A stretch of DNA of 64,000 bases from Trebouxia sp. TZW2008 (taxonomy: Eukaryota; Chlorophyta; Trebouxiophyceae; Trebouxiales; Trebouxiaceae), in contig BDIU01000159.1 of NCBI GenBank assembly GCA_002118135.1, forward strand, positions 62,001-126,000, in the 5' to 3' direction. Under the pieces are notes generated by a model. The model searched no databases and had not been told where the DNA came from. It was given only the letters and a program-made list of their open reading frames with translations. The position numbers were made by a program, and so were the translations under genes. Numbering within the stretch: the stretch's first letter is position 1; every line of letters starts with the position of its first letter. Below, in pieces: positions 12,501 through 24,480 of the stretch.

Positions 12501-13311
12501 GATTTACATGTCTCTATTGGCAGGCAACAGGGCTTGCTGCAGTCACCCTAGCTTGGTTCACTATGCACATCAGCTTGCTGACACATTCAATCATGCTTGC
12601 TGCATGTACAGGCAAGCACTTGTGGTATGCTGTGCAACTGGCTGGTGTGCCTGGCAGTGTGGCAGGCCAATGCTGCAAACACGCTGGGTGGCAAATTTGT
12701 GGGCGTGGACCTTCCCATATCAGCCTTTCTTGCAGTGGGGTCTGAACACTGTGTGTGTGCAGGCCTTCACTCGTGGTATGCTGTGCAACTGGCTGGTGTG
12801 CCTGACAGTGTGGCAGACCAACGCTGCAAACACATCAAGTGACGAGTTTGTGGGTGTTTGGCTTCCCATTTGAGCCTTTCCTGCCAAGAGGCTTGCTGCA
12901 GTCACCATAGCTCCGGCCACCATGCACATCAGCTTGCTGACACACTCACACACATTTGTGCCTGTGCAGGCCTTCACCCGTGGTATGCTGTGCAACTGGC
13001 TGGTGTGCCTTGCGGTGTGGCAAGCCAATGCTGCAAACACATTGGGTGGCAAGTTTGTTGGTGTGTGGCTTCCCATATCGGCCTTTGTTGCCATGGGGCT
13101 TGAACACTGTGTAGCCAATATGTTCATGATTCCCTGCGGCATGAGCCTAGGAGCCAATGTCACAACCTATGAGTTCCTGGTGAACAACTTAATTCCAGTC
13201 ACCCTTGGAAACACCGTGGCAGGAGCAACCTTTGTTGGGACTGCGTACTCGTTGGCATATGGTAGTCTTGGCAAGAAGGCCAGCAAATTCTTTGCTAAGT
13301 ATGAGTCTTGA
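9544..13311 (+). CDS. formate/nitrite transporter family protein (NAR1-like)
   Basis: Eight exons (9544-9775, 9840-9929, 10030-10271, 10519-10588, 10895-11025, 11324-11410, 11715-11867, 12970-13311) give 448 aa. Residues 1-45 look like an organellar transit peptide (MRGVTSLLKTASRL...). A Gln/Ser/Pro-rich linker runs to about residue 190. The FNT channel domain follows: LAGIYVGFGSFLAFTVGGN, CGAELFTSN, GNFVGALFLVGLVASSGAFN, KCHHTWLQAFTRGMLCNWLV and GLEHCVANMFMIP. The central His of the FNT pore lies in the GLEHCVANMFMIP segment. Chlorophyte NAR1 proteins carry nitrite into the chloroplast or transport bicarbonate/formate; the substrate here is not determined. The intron after exon 3 uses a GC donor (10272). 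Introns 7-8 hold tandem copies of the flanking exon edges. Confidence 0.9.
11868..12196 (+). repeat. tandem copies of FNT exon 7 donor edge (2 x ~165 bp)
   Basis: Downstream of the exon 7 donor, the last ~75 bp of the exon plus ~90 bp of intron recur twice. The copied exon ends lie at 11956-12031 and 12122-12196, each finishing at a GGTATGA donor. Period is 164-165 bp. The copies keep the AFNEAASVG and YHHTWLQ-type coding but lack a good upstream acceptor, so they are probably silent decoys. Confidence 0.85.
12531..12969 (+). repeat. tandem copies of FNT exon 8 acceptor edge
   Basis: Two copies of the 5' part of exon 8 precede the real exon. The first starts at 12612 after a TACAG acceptor. 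The second starts at 12763 after a GTGTGCAG acceptor and reaches an in-frame TGA at 12871-12873. Intron sequence beginning GGCTTGCTGCAGTCACC also recurs at 12531 and about 12890. Both copies still encode CNWLVCL and most of the following helix. Use of the second would truncate the transporter before the conserved GLEHC segment. Confidence 0.82.
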
Positions 13312-13965
13312 GACTGAACATGGCTAACGTCGCCATGCAATTCTGGTCTCACATGTTGCAACAGCAACAACAGTTTTGGCAAAAGTTTTGCACAGTCATC
13401 AGTAAGTCACAAGAGGACTGAAGTGAAGACTTTCAGTCCATCCAGTTTTGGCGAAAGTTTTCACACAAAACAGCTCTGAGACCCAGTATTACCTGGTACA
13501 GCATAGCTGTGTTACAAACAACACATGCTTGAGTCATTGTGGATCTGGATCTGAACTTCAGGGCAGATTCCATGCAATGGCTATGGTATGCATAGTATAT
13601 GCATAGCTATCATGACATGATGCTAGCTACCATATTACAGAGGCCAAAAGTGACTGCTGCAGTTTTGACATCTGTGATAAAACTGCAGCAGTCAACAGAA
13701 AAAGAGTTGAACCAGCGGTCCTTCGCCTTAGCTTGCAGAGAGGCATGACGCACACATCTGAAGCAAGACTCGCGATGGGACAACTACAGCTCTGAAACCA
13801 GTTGCAGAATTGCATGTCACGCAAAGCATGTCCTGCTGCAGGCAGACATGCCAACTCTTCCACGACCACGGTACTTAAGGACATCATCTGTGTGATGACG
13901 TTGTGCGGCAACGTCGTCAGTTGAGGTCTTGCATTCTGACTGAAGCTTTGCGCCCCTTGCACATC
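13312..13965. other. intergenic region
   Basis: Between the FNT stop and the capping-enzyme ATG. It contains a short imperfect direct repeat of a CAGTTTTGGCRAAAGTTTT unit (near 13370 and 13444). Nothing else was recognised; it should hold the FNT 3' UTR and the capping-enzyme promoter. Confidence 0.45.
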
Positions 13966-16900
13966 ATGCCGCAAAAACGTCCGGCAGACGGGGTCTTAGC
14001 GCAGGCATCAGCCAAGAGGCAGCTTTCGCAGGTCAGTGTGCGCGCGTTGATATGTCAGGCGAAAAGGGACAGCGCATCAGGCACTAGTAATTTACAGGCC
14101 GACGTCGATCATCAAGCCGGAGTGCCAATAGGTTGGCGACAGTGTCCCAAATATGCGCCCTTCCCAGAGCTCCGTGTGGTTGCTTGCAAGGTGCAGACAG
14201 AGTCCTATCGTCAGATGCTTCGCTTGTACGTGCATCAGTGAGCAAACAGCATTGTCTGCAGGTGCCACTTGGTGCACACTGGTCAAAAGAGCTGATTGCT
14301 GAGGCAGATCAGTTTACCCCAGAGATGCTACTAGCACAGCTGCAGGAGCAGAATATCTATGTATGTTCTGCTGTGTGAATGACATGGCTTTGCTGCTGCA
14401 ACACTATGCACACCGCCAGCTGACTATGCTGCAGGTGGGCATGGTGATTGACCTGACCAACTCTCGCCGCTACTATCCCTTTGATGATGCAACAGGCAGA
14501 TCTGAATTCCAGTATGCCGAGGGGCCAGAGGTCTTTCACAGAAAGGTGCTGCTTGCTCACAAGAGCTACTAACCTAGACAGGAATTGTTTTGTCATTACC
14601 AACATTGATCCACGATGCGCATAAATATATCACCGAATCACATGGTGTAAAGTTGCAGCATCAATGGTGATTCACTATCAAATCATGATGCGCATAGTTG
14701 TATAACTTGACTGATCCATGACGTGCATGATTGCAGCACCAACACTACTTCATGATGTGCATGATTGCAGATTCAGTGCAAGGGGCGTGGCCAAGCGCCC
14801 TCGCCAGCTGCCGTGAATGAGTTTTGCTGGTGCCTCAGCTCTTTCAACTATCATTGTAAACAGACAATGGAGCCTGGCACTGAGTTGTGGACAATTGTGC
14901 ATTGCACCCATGGCTTCAATCGCACAGGTAACGTGTACAGAAAGCTGAAGTTCAGTTTGAGCAGTGCATTGCAATCAGCAGCTTGCTTAGGCTAATCGTT
15001 GATGTCTATATCCTGTATATACGTGTTCAACTTGCTGGCTTTGATAGCATCATGAGCAATCTTGCATTAGGCTTTTACATCTTCGGCAAAGGAGTGTCTG
15101 CATGAGGCTTGCTCAAGCACAATCTTGCAATGGCCTTGCACAAGCACAACATTGTCAACCAGGCTTATGTAAGCAGGCGTCATATACATCAATGCATTGC
15201 TGAGGGTGCAAAGCTGCTTTGCATAAGCACAGCGTTGTTGACTCGCCTTGTGTATGCAGGCGTTATGTACATCAGCGTATTGCTGAGGGCGCAACGCTGA
15301 TTTGCATAAGCACAGCATTGTTGACTTGCCTTAGGTATGCAGGCTTCATGCGTGTGAATGCACCGTCAAAAGTACAAGCACAACATGATCACTGTGTCTT
15401 CTGCCTGCAGGCTTCATGTATGTCAATGCACTGTTAAGGATGCAAGGCCGGACAGTCAATGGCGCATTGAGGAGCTTTGCAGAGAGCCGCGCTCCAGGCA
15501 TCTACAAGCGGCACTACATTGAGGAGCTATACAAATACAATCACACAAAGCGGTACGCCCTGCTTTGCCAGCACACGTTTGCAGGGAACTCAACCTGTCA
15601 ACAGGCTTTCAAAAATTGTTGAACCACATTTGTTTTTTTGCCTCTCTTCTTTCCTAATGACTAATGACAAAATGAAAGATCAGGACTCAAGCTGTGGCAT
15701 TGTTGCAGTGGGCACTGCCTGATAAGTAGCATCTAGGCTGGCATCACCACATTTGCAAATTTGGGAATGCAGGCATTGCCCACTGCTGCAAGGGTGTACA
15801 TGCAGCATATGTGCTTCACATTGTTGGGCATTGCGGGTCTGTGTGGCTGCTATGCTGAATCTAAACTGCTGCAGGCCCTCAGACTTCCGCTTCCCGCGCT
15901 TGCCAAGCTGGAAGGAGGCTGATGAGGATGACCTCCTTAACGCTGCTGAAGTTGCTCCAGAAGGTGAGCACAGTCTGACACTTTGCCATTGTGTACCAGC
16001 ATAATCTATGGGTTTGAGTGTCACAACAGTAGCCCAGTGAGTAGAAGTAGCCCACAATCATCATGACATCTTGTATTGGCATACATGGACAATCACTTCA
16101 GATCAGGCTTGCGCTGGATCCATAGCATGCTGTGGATGCTCATAGCCTTTCAGCCTATGCAAAGATCACTCCTAGCTGAGGGTCGTCATGCAATCAAGGC
16201 TATACAGTCCAAATGTAGTGTTTGCCCCTACTGCCTCTTGCCATCAATGCTATCATTGTCAAGCAGGTGTGGCAACCAGCAAAACATCATCAGAGCAATC
16301 TGGCAAGCATCAATGCTGTCATCATCAGCCAACATGGCATTTGCATGAGCCACAGGAGCTGTGCATGCAGGTGCATCTGAGCCTGCAAGGATGCACCATG
16401 ACGATGAGATAGGTGAGGAAGTAAATGAAGAGGAAGCTGAGGCAGTGCAGGCACAGGTAGTCATGGCAATCCTGGGTCCTGCAGCAGAGGAGCTGCGCTT
16501 CCCTGGCAGTCAGCCAGTCAGCCTAGCTGCATCCAACATCCACTTGCTCAAGGAACACCGCTACTATGTGACCTGGAAAGCCGACGGCACCCGATACATG
16601 CTGTACATCAGCAACATGGGGACATATCTGGTGGACCGAAGCTTCAAGGTGCGGCGTGTACAGATGCGGTGGCCAACAGCAGCAAAGCCTGGGCACCAGC
16701 CAGCGTTCAACCCTGCACTTTTGCACAATGGCACGCTGCTTGATGGTGAGATGGTGGTGGATGAGGAAAAAGACACCCACAAGCAGATTAGGCGCTACCT
16801 GGCGTATGACATGATGCAGAACATGGCAAAGCCTATGAAGTTCAAGGAGTTCAAGGTACACATTTCCATCCAAAGTAGGTGCTGCATCACGATTGCAGTT

Positions 16901-19306
16901 GTCATATTGCAGAATCTTGATTACAGAAAGCATGCTTGTTTGCTGTCAAAGCTGCAGCATAGACTACTTGTATAGATCTGCATGACAGCAAGCAGGTGCA
17001 GTGCGTGCCGTCTTAGTCTCACAAAGTTCATTGCACCAGCGTCTAGTTGCGACTGCTGCGCTTATGCTGCCATGCCCATCCCAACATGCTACAGTATTCA
17101 CAAATGATGCCACACAATGTCTCATATCTTGCCATGTGCTAGACATGTATTCACGACAAATTCCTCTCTGCATCTGCAGGAACGCATGTGGATGATTGAC
17201 ATGGCAGTGGTCTTACCGCGTAATGCAGAGAGGGACATGATGCTGAAGGACCTCAGCCAGCCACAGCAGCAAAGGCGCATCAAGACGCACTACCTATATC
17301 CAGATGAGCCATTCAGTGTACGTAAGAAGGAGTTTTGGCGCCTGGACCAAGCTGAAAACCTCATGAACACCTTCATTCCCCAGAAAGTGCTGCATGAAGC
17401 AGATGGATTGATCTTGCAGCCGTGGGTTGGCCACAGAAGTCACTACATCCCCAACACCTGTGACGAAGTCCTGAAGTGGAAGTTTGCTCACCTCAACTCA
17501 GTTGACTTTCGCTTTAGGCTGATCCGAGGAGGTAAGGCTCTAGGCCATGGCAGCTTTTCCCTTGTGGACCTTTGCAGACTGACTTTGTCAAGCATATACC
17601 TGTTTTGGCCAATTAGTGCAAATCTTGCATGCACATGAAACAGAAGGGCAATGTTCAATTGGACATGTGCCTGCTGCCCCTTTAGCATTGAGCATGACTC
17701 ACACGTCATAAGCTGAACTCACCCACTCATCTTTTGCGAAAGGAGCTGCATGCCAGACAGCCATTGCAGTCTTTCTGACATCTGCCAGGATTATGTATCA
17801 GATGTCCACAACAGATGAGTCTGTGTCTGCATACCAGCACTTGTAACTGCAGCGTAGACCCTGCTGCAAAGCAATGTCAAGCATCGAACTTACCAATCCT
17901 GGCATTTTTTGACACGCCACCGGCATAGCCAAAGTGATGTTGCCCGTCGTCGTTTTGCAGGTGCAACTATATCGCTCTTGACAAGGGATGGAGAGAAGCC
18001 AGTTAAAGGTCAGCCACTGCTATTCAGACGGTCATCCCTGACTCCACATACAGACTCTGCATGCAGCTCAGTCATATGCACACAGCTCACTTGATCACTT
18101 GATCACAAGTTGCTCGTTGTACCGGCTTGCAACTGCAGGCATTGAACCAACAGGTGCAGTCAATAATTGTATTCAGTATGCACTGTGCCTGTATCATTCT
18201 GCTTGGGGCATGCGATGGATCTGCCACCCAAGCAATAGACAGCTCGGTACTAATTGACCGTGAACAGCGTGAACTAATTATCGGTGAATTGCAATTATGT
18301 TGGTAACACTGCAGATGCCAAGGTGTCATTTCCTGATGATGATGCTTCCAAGCACAACGACCAGATCATAGAGTGCAGCTGGGATGCTCAGAAGGAGTCA
18401 TGGGTGTACATGCGAGAGCGCAGGGACAAGGCAACCCCCAATGCTTGGCGCGTCTATGAGAAAGTCGTGCAGAGCATCCAAGACAATATCACTCCTAGCC
18501 GCCTGCTGGACATCATAGCTGACTCGACCAAGGACAATCCTTTATACACAGCTGCTGAAAAGCCAAATGGCTCCAGGGTCCCTCCAGCAAACGAGCACCA
18601 ACAGACTGCAAAGCCTGACACCAAAACAGCTGCCCACCAGCAAAGCAGTTCAAAGGGTGCTCAGTCTAATGGCCATCAGCGAGGTGCAGAGCCAAGGCTT
18701 GAGTCAGCTTTGAAGAGTGCAGATCTTTCCATGAGAGGTGCTAAGACTGACGCTCATCAGACAGCTGCAAAGCCCAGGCTTGAGTCGGCCTCAGGCAATG
18801 CAAATCTTCCTGTGGACAGGCAGCCAAGTGGACATTGTCAGGATGCAAAGCCCATGGCTGAAACAGTTGCTCAGGATCCAAGCTTGTCTGCAAGTGCTCC
18901 ATTACATGGGCATCAGAACAATGCAGAGCTCAGGACTGTGTCAGCTGTCCCAGTGGTGATCAATCTTGAGGCTGGTCAACCACTTGACCCACAGGGCGCA
19001 GCACAGCCAACAGCTCAGACAGCTCCTCAGAATCCAAGCTCTTCCAGAATTGCTCAGGCACACAGTCATCAGAAAGCAGCAGAGCCCAGAACTGTGCCAG
19101 CTGTCGCTGCACCTGTCGTGAGCAATGCTGAGAGTGCTCAGTCTAATAAGTCACAGGCCAAACCACAGCCAAGGGATGAAACAGCGGTTGCAGCGCCAAG
19201 CACTTCAGAAGGTGTTGGCTCTGGTGGTCATCAGGATATCGCACAGCCTCAAGACGCAGCGGCTGCGGTGCTGCTCAGCACCTCTCAGGATGATCGCAAG
19301 CAATGA
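13966..19306 (+). CDS. bifunctional mRNA capping enzyme (triphosphatase-guanylyltransferase)
   Basis: Exons: 13966-14031, 14098-14190, 14262-14360, 14435-14545, 14771-14927, 15411-15552, 15875-15963, 16371-16855, 17180-17531, 17961-18008, 18315-19306; 877 aa. The N-terminal half is a cysteine-phosphatase RNA triphosphatase with VHCTHGFNRTG (Cys168). An acidic linker is followed by the guanylyltransferase with KADGTR (Lys322, the GMP-bound residue), LLDGEMVVDEE, HEADGLIL and LKWKF. An OB-fold segment follows, with IIECSWD and WVYMRERRDKATPNAW. The protein caps nascent Pol II transcripts in the nucleus. This fused architecture is that of animals and plants. The final ~310 residues form a low-complexity Gln/Ala/Ser tail with imperfect repeats. 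A 15-nt in-frame microexon (18140-18154) is possible between the last two exons. Confidence 0.9.
15130..15410 (+). repeat. tandem copies of capping-enzyme exon 6 acceptor edge
   Basis: Three ~80-bp copies of an intron end plus the exon 6 start precede the real exon. The copied exon starts lie at about 15177, 15260 and 15343, each after a TRYGCAG or AAGCAG acceptor and resembling the real start at 15411, which encodes FMYVNALLRMQ. The third copy diverges after about 20 bases. Confidence 0.8.
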
Positions 19307-20901
19307 GGGCTCATCACGCCTAAATGTAGAAAATACAGCATATGACTGCATGCGTCAGGTACAGTAAGTTGCTTAAAGTATACTGAGCAGCGCGCTGGAA
19401 GTGGGTGCACCTTGATGACATCATTGAGTTGCAATGATGAAGCAAAACTGCACGATGGCACAGCTGACCAAGTTGTGTGTTTGAGTCTTTCGCAGCGTTG
19501 CTGATCAGCTAATTAGCCAGGAAAAGACTTACAAAGCAATTTGTGTCAATGCAGCTTGATGGGTGCTGCTGCTCTGGGTCTAATCCGGGCTTGAGATGCG
19601 CATCAGGCTGCATAGCAAATCTCAACTGCAGGTAATGCCTGAAACGTGCTGATGTACTTGAGAACACTTTGCACAATCTTTGAGCTTGTCCTGGTATGCG
19701 TTGCACTGCTGAGGTTTGCAATGACCACTGCGCACTCGTCGTCTGGCTGCAATGCTGTGTGGTTGCAGTGCTTTAGTCTCCTTGCTGCACATTGCAGCAA
19801 GAGCACTGCAAAGGATGTACATGTATTGACCTGTACTGTCATTATGCATAGCATGCTGCATGTAAGATCTAGATCTACAAAGTTGCTGGGTGCTTGCATT
19901 GGAAAAATCGCCTATGCATCTGTCACGATTTTTGCATTTGTGTTGCTCCACACAAAGCTGACTGCGCTGCAAAGCCTTCCCAACTGTTGCTGAGATGCTG
20001 TTCGTGTAGCTGTAACATACTCAGCATTGCTTGTTTTCCCATCTAGATGCCTTGGCGATGGCAACAGAATGCGTACACCATATGCAGGCTGGATGGAGGC
20101 GCATCAAGTGCCTGGCTGGTGTGCGCTTGGATGCAATGGGCACAGTGAGCGGAAGCATTGATTACATGTATCCCACTACCAAATTCTGCTTTGAATGTCT
20201 TGGTCACGATGGCGCTGGATGACATCTATCCATCGAATGCCTGTATGCAGTCGCAAGTCAAAGAAGAGATCTAGGTACCAGGAAGGTTGTGTGATGACAC
20301 CGTCATGACCTCTGCATCATGGCATGTTTTGATGTGCAGGCATTGCTTGTATGTCCTAGGTCTTGAATTGCCTCCTCTGAACTGATACAGAATTGCTAGA
20401 GATGTGTTTGACACTTGAAGTTGGTGGCTCAAAAGCCTGTTTCACATGTGTGGCAAAAATTTGTGGAGTAGCTGCATGAGCGATTGTCAAGCAGCCTCAC
20501 AGCATTGCATTGTCAGAACATGAAATTTAAGCTATTGCGGCAGCTTCGTTAACAGCTCCCGATGATCTTGGCGTACTGACGGGTGCGTGTGCACGAACTG
20601 AAGTTTGCTTTAAGGAATCAGCAAACATGTTTGCATTCCTTGACGGAGGCAGGGACGGGGGATGTGAACAACAGTAGCGACTGAGCTTGGATCACTTCAA
20701 TATGTCGAGCTCGCCGCTTGCTTCGCTGCAGGGCACTAACAAGCGACACAAATGGTCTGAAACAGGTCAAGAGGCGAAGTGATCTGACTCAAGTAGCCGT
20801 TTGCTGCCTGTAGTGTCCGGAACACTGTCAAGTAGTTGTAAAGGCAATCTTTACTGCAGTCCTGACTCAACCTATGTTCAAGTCATCTCATACCATGCCA
20901 G
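19307..20901. other. intergenic region, no gene recognised
   Basis: About 1.6 kb between the capping enzyme and the SANT-domain gene. Several open frames of 60-116 codons exist on both strands, but none has protein-like composition, splice partners or a recognisable family. It should contain the capping-enzyme 3' UTR and the next promoter. Confidence 0.4.
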
Positions 20902-23312
20902 ATGACTGCAGGCCAGGATTCATGCTCCACTGCAGAAGCATGCAATGCAGAAGGCATTGTGCCTGCATCCACAGGCCTGAATCAATACGAGCAAGAGGTA
21001 TTGCTGCATATGTACTCTCCTGAGGTTGCGTGCTACCACGAAATTCCTGTCATATTGCTGCAATCAATATGTGTGTTCACAATCATGCTGCATGCAGCGG
21101 CTGGACAGGATACAGCGCAATGCAGCCAAGATGCAGCACTTGGCAGTGCAGCAGCATCTGGCAGACGTGCAAGCTGCCGCCAGCACTTCCAGTCAGCGCA
21201 GGCCACCTCAGGTCAAAGAGCGCCGCAGCAAGGCACCAGCGCAGCCCAGGCAGCCTGTCAGAAGCTCAGCCAGAGTGAGGGGAGTTGCAGCAGATCATTC
21301 CCTGTCTGCTGATGACTTGCAGGCAGTGTGCACAGCCAGTGCACACGAAGAGTCTGGTTCAAGTGAGTTGCTGTTGACTCCTTCATGTCCGAGCATGTCT
21401 GCTTGTTGCTGTGCAGACAAGGTGCTGCCTTGTAGTACAGAAGACTCTCTTTGTAACGACTGGTTTGGTTGCCAAGAAGTTCGTTCTTACATCGACTTAT
21501 CCTCACTCAGAGGGGGACCACTGCAGCCAAAATACAGTGATTGGTTACCAATGACATTGTCCTGATATCGAGATTGTCCTTACATCAAGTGTCCTTACAA
21601 AGAGAGTTTACTGTATACATCATTGACTTGCACAGGGCATCAGTACCAGGCCAATGTGGGCAAATTCAATGGCTGCGCTTGCAATGTAAGGTGCTTGACA
21701 TCTGTCTGATCCTTGCTCTCCTTTGCAGATGCACAAGAGCTCATGACTCAGCAAGAGTACATAGAGTTTACAAACATCAACCCTGATTCTATTAGCACTA
21801 CTGGGCATTTCACAGGGTGAGAGCAGTATGACACCTGCACAGTTGTACTTGCATCTGTTGCAAGAAACACTTCACAATACCAGATGCCATTTGATGAAGC
21901 ACATAGTCTGCGTTTATACATGTCAATTGCTGCTAAGTAACCATTTTCTCCTCATGGCATGCAATAATGATTTGAATTGTACTGCTGTCAAAGCACAGCT
22001 GCTGAGTAACAGCTCGGGCAGCAGTTGTGACTTCAGGAATTCCCCATGAATGCATGCGCTGCTGTAGGTGGGTGAGTGCTGCCATATGTCAGCAGTATGG
22101 CATTGCAGATGATGCTGCAGCTGCATGGGATCAGAATGGAGGCGGCAGGTTCACCTGCAAGATAGACAAGTCAGGTCACAACTGCACTGGGTCATCTCCA
22201 CAGCATTTGTGTGTATGAGCACATACATCAATGCAGATCTTCGGCATCTCAATCATTGAACTCCTTCAGCGGCAGAACAAGTGCATCATAAGTTTGTGAC
22301 TCCGCCGCAAGTGGCGGGTACTTCTTGTTGCTGGCGATCATATGCTAAGCGTCAGCATAATTGCTGTTGTGTCTTGCATCCAATATCAAGCACAGCATGC
22401 AGTGCAGCAAGGCTGACAGCTGTTTTGTGGTTCCTGCAGCCATTCCAGCGCACTTGAAGGCGCAAGGCTGGAGCAACGCACGCGCCTTTTCTGCCACGCA
22501 GCTTAGGCAGAACCCCAACTCTTTTTTCTACCGCAATGTTGCACCAGATCAAGAGCAGGTAAGCCAATTTGGCTCTTGAAGAGTAACAGGCAGCTGAGCC
22601 TGCTTCTGTTCATGGCAGCAGCATGTGCCTGCACTCATTCTTCTGTCACACTGTTGCACCAGAGCAGCAGGAGGTGAGTGCACAGCAGTGCTATGCTCTC
22701 AGAACAAGGCACCTGAGCCTGCTTCTGAGCCTGCTCCTGTTCATGGCAGCATCGTATGTCTTCACTCTTGTTTTTACCGCAATGTTGCATCAAATCAAGA
22801 GCAGGTGCGTCAAGAGTCATGCTGTGTTCTTGTAGCAGCGACCCATGAGCCTGCTTCTGTCTGTGGCAGCATTTCGACCATTGACATTGCAGGCATACCC
22901 AAGTCCTGAGCTGTGTGTGACTTGAGCTACCCAGCAAGCATTACAGCCCACTGAAGACTTACATACATGCTACTGCTACTGTGACTGATCTTGTTGCCTT
23001 TCACTCCAAGCCCTGAACAGCTGTCTGCTGTCTGCTGAGTTCTGTTGCATCCTGCAAGTTCCGCAACCCTTGTGTAAGCAAGATGGTGTGCAGGCCTTTG
23101 GGGACTGGTCTGAAGAAGAGCATCAGCTGTTCCTAGATACAGCCAGGAAACATGGAGTTGGGGACAAGTGGGGGTTGTTTGCCTCTTACATACCGCAGCG
23201 AGTGGGGTACCAGTGCTCAGCATACTACCGTGATGTCATCGTTCCTGCATGCTTGGTGCTGGACCATCGCTTCAGACTTTCAGCTCAAGGCAAAGCTGTA
23301 TTTCAGGGCTAG
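20902..23312 (+). CDS. SANT/Myb-like domain protein of unknown role
   Basis: Six exons (20902-20997, 21098-21362, 21729-21816, 22068-22174, 22440-22558, 23094-23312) give 297 aa. The N-terminal part has NQYEQERLDRIQRNAAKM, a helix followed by a basic Pro-rich stretch (RRPPQVKERRSK, RSSARVRG). A similar layout occurs in plant nuclear proteins that carry a zinc-finger or SANT module. The C-terminus is a single Myb/SANT-like repeat: DWSEEEHQLFLDTARKHGVG, KWGLFASYIPQRVGYQCSAY. Tryptophans are spaced as in SANT domains. Probably nuclear, chromatin- or DNA-associated; the partner is unknown. Intron 2 carries a MITE in reverse orientation, and intron 5 carries tandem copies of the exon 5 donor edge. 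The first-exon start is the least certain part. Confidence 0.72.
21436..21615 (-). mobile_element. pogo/Tc1-mariner-like MITE, copy 1
   Basis: A ~180-bp element in reverse orientation in intron 2 of the SANT gene. It begins TA-CAGAAGACTCTCTTTGTAACGAC and ends GAGAGTTTACTG-TA, matching the inverted ends of the other four copies. Internal GTCCTTACATCAA strings are the family hallmark. No coding capacity. Confidence 0.75.
22559..22910 (+). repeat. tandem copies of SANT-gene exon 5 donor edge
   Basis: After the true exon 5 donor (22558), two diverged copies of the last ~45 bp of the exon recur at about 22632-22673 and 22763-22805, each with CACTCTTST...GCACCAGA-like sequence and a GT donor. Intervening GAGCCTGCTTCTG strings repeat as well. 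Unit length is about 120-130 bp. Confidence 0.75.
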
Positions 23313-23544
23313 GAAAATGAAAGGGTCAAAAAAATGTTTTCAACTCAGCAAAACGTTTTTTGAATGCTTCTGCAAAAGCCTGATATTGCAGCAGCAGGAG
23401 CAGCAGTGAGCAGACGTCAACATACCACAAATGGTGCAACCACCTTAATCATGATGACACATGTCCTGTGTCCTAGTCTAGCTGCCTTCAAAGCCGTGAA
23501 GCATGAGGTTGCAATTTTGCCTGGACATTGTTGTTACAGACCAT

Positions 23545-24480
23545 CTACTCATCCTCAGACTCTCCCTCTGCAGTAAAATCCATTTTGACAAGGTCTGATG
23601 CCACCCTGAACCCAGCTAGTCCGCCAGAGGGGACAAAGTGCTTCCTAGCCTTGTGATGATCCTCCTTACGCCTAGCCTGGTCATCTTCACCAAACTCCAA
23701 CAGGTTGTTGTCTCTCAGCTCCTGCACATGTTACACATCTGAGCTCATGTTTCACCAAGAGGAGACAACCAAATTGCACAGATGGGGACAAGGTTACAGC
23801 AAGCACTCAGCTGTCAGTATTAGCTTGGAACTGCAATGCTGACAGGCTACAGTACCAGAATCGTCTGATTGCTGTCACGAACCCATCAAGCACAGGTGCA
23901 AACTCTTGGAAGAACACTGTTTTTTGACATGTAACAAGCATTTTGCATGCTTGCATTTGAGCGCATGCGCCCGGAGACTAAATGACTCAAATACCTTTAT
24001 CGCGTTGCTGCCACAGTGTAACACAAACAGCTTGACAGGCGAGACTTGCCTCCATTTTGGGTGCTGGAGGCTCTTTGGCTTTGGGGTCATAAAAGTCCCT
24101 ATCCTTTGTTAGCATCTCCTCCCTCTCTGCCTTTGCAGTCTGTATGGCCGCTTGGAGCTCCTTCTGCTGCTCTTCGATATGCTTCAGAGACTGCATCAGC
24201 CTTTGCAACTCCTCTTGCTGCTCTGCTGAAGGACCTCCACCTCCTGCAAGACATCATTTACTGGCTTCAGGCGTCGAGAAAATGAGGCAAGGGCCTCAAT
24301 GCTCGATGTGCCACTGCAAGTATCTAAGGCGAGATGCAATGATGTGTTGCGCAGCATTGCTCGGCGGGCAAGCAACTGCGCGATACCTTTGTTTACAGCT
24401 CCAACAAGCGCTGCCGCTTGCGCCTGCACAGTCCTCAGCTCCTGCGCCAACTGCGCTTCGAGATCGGCCGGTTTCGTCAT
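23545..24480 (-). CDS. small coiled-coil protein, family unknown
   Basis: Three exons (24480-24387, 24243-24050, 23721-23545) give 154 aa. The order is: a helical N-terminus (MTKPADLEAQLAQELRTVQ), a Gly-rich hinge, a coiled coil at about residues 40-75 (EELQRLMQSLKHIEEQQKEL), a Pro/Lys linker (DPKAKEPPAPK), then a charged segment and an acidic C-terminus (GESEDE). The intron after exon 2 has a GC donor (GAG followed by GCAAGT), needed to keep the frame. Without that splice the frame ends a few residues later. I do not recognise the family, and no localisation signal is evident. The gene shares a 349-bp upstream region with the DCD-Kelch gene. Confidence 0.62.

Noticed and set aside
16523..16933. 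136-codon antisense ORF over the guanylyltransferase exon
   Set aside because: Shadow of the sense KADGTR exon; antisense of a well-supported coding exon.
20031..20222. 63-codon ORF in the capping/SANT intergenic region
   Set aside because: No splice partner and no recognised motif.
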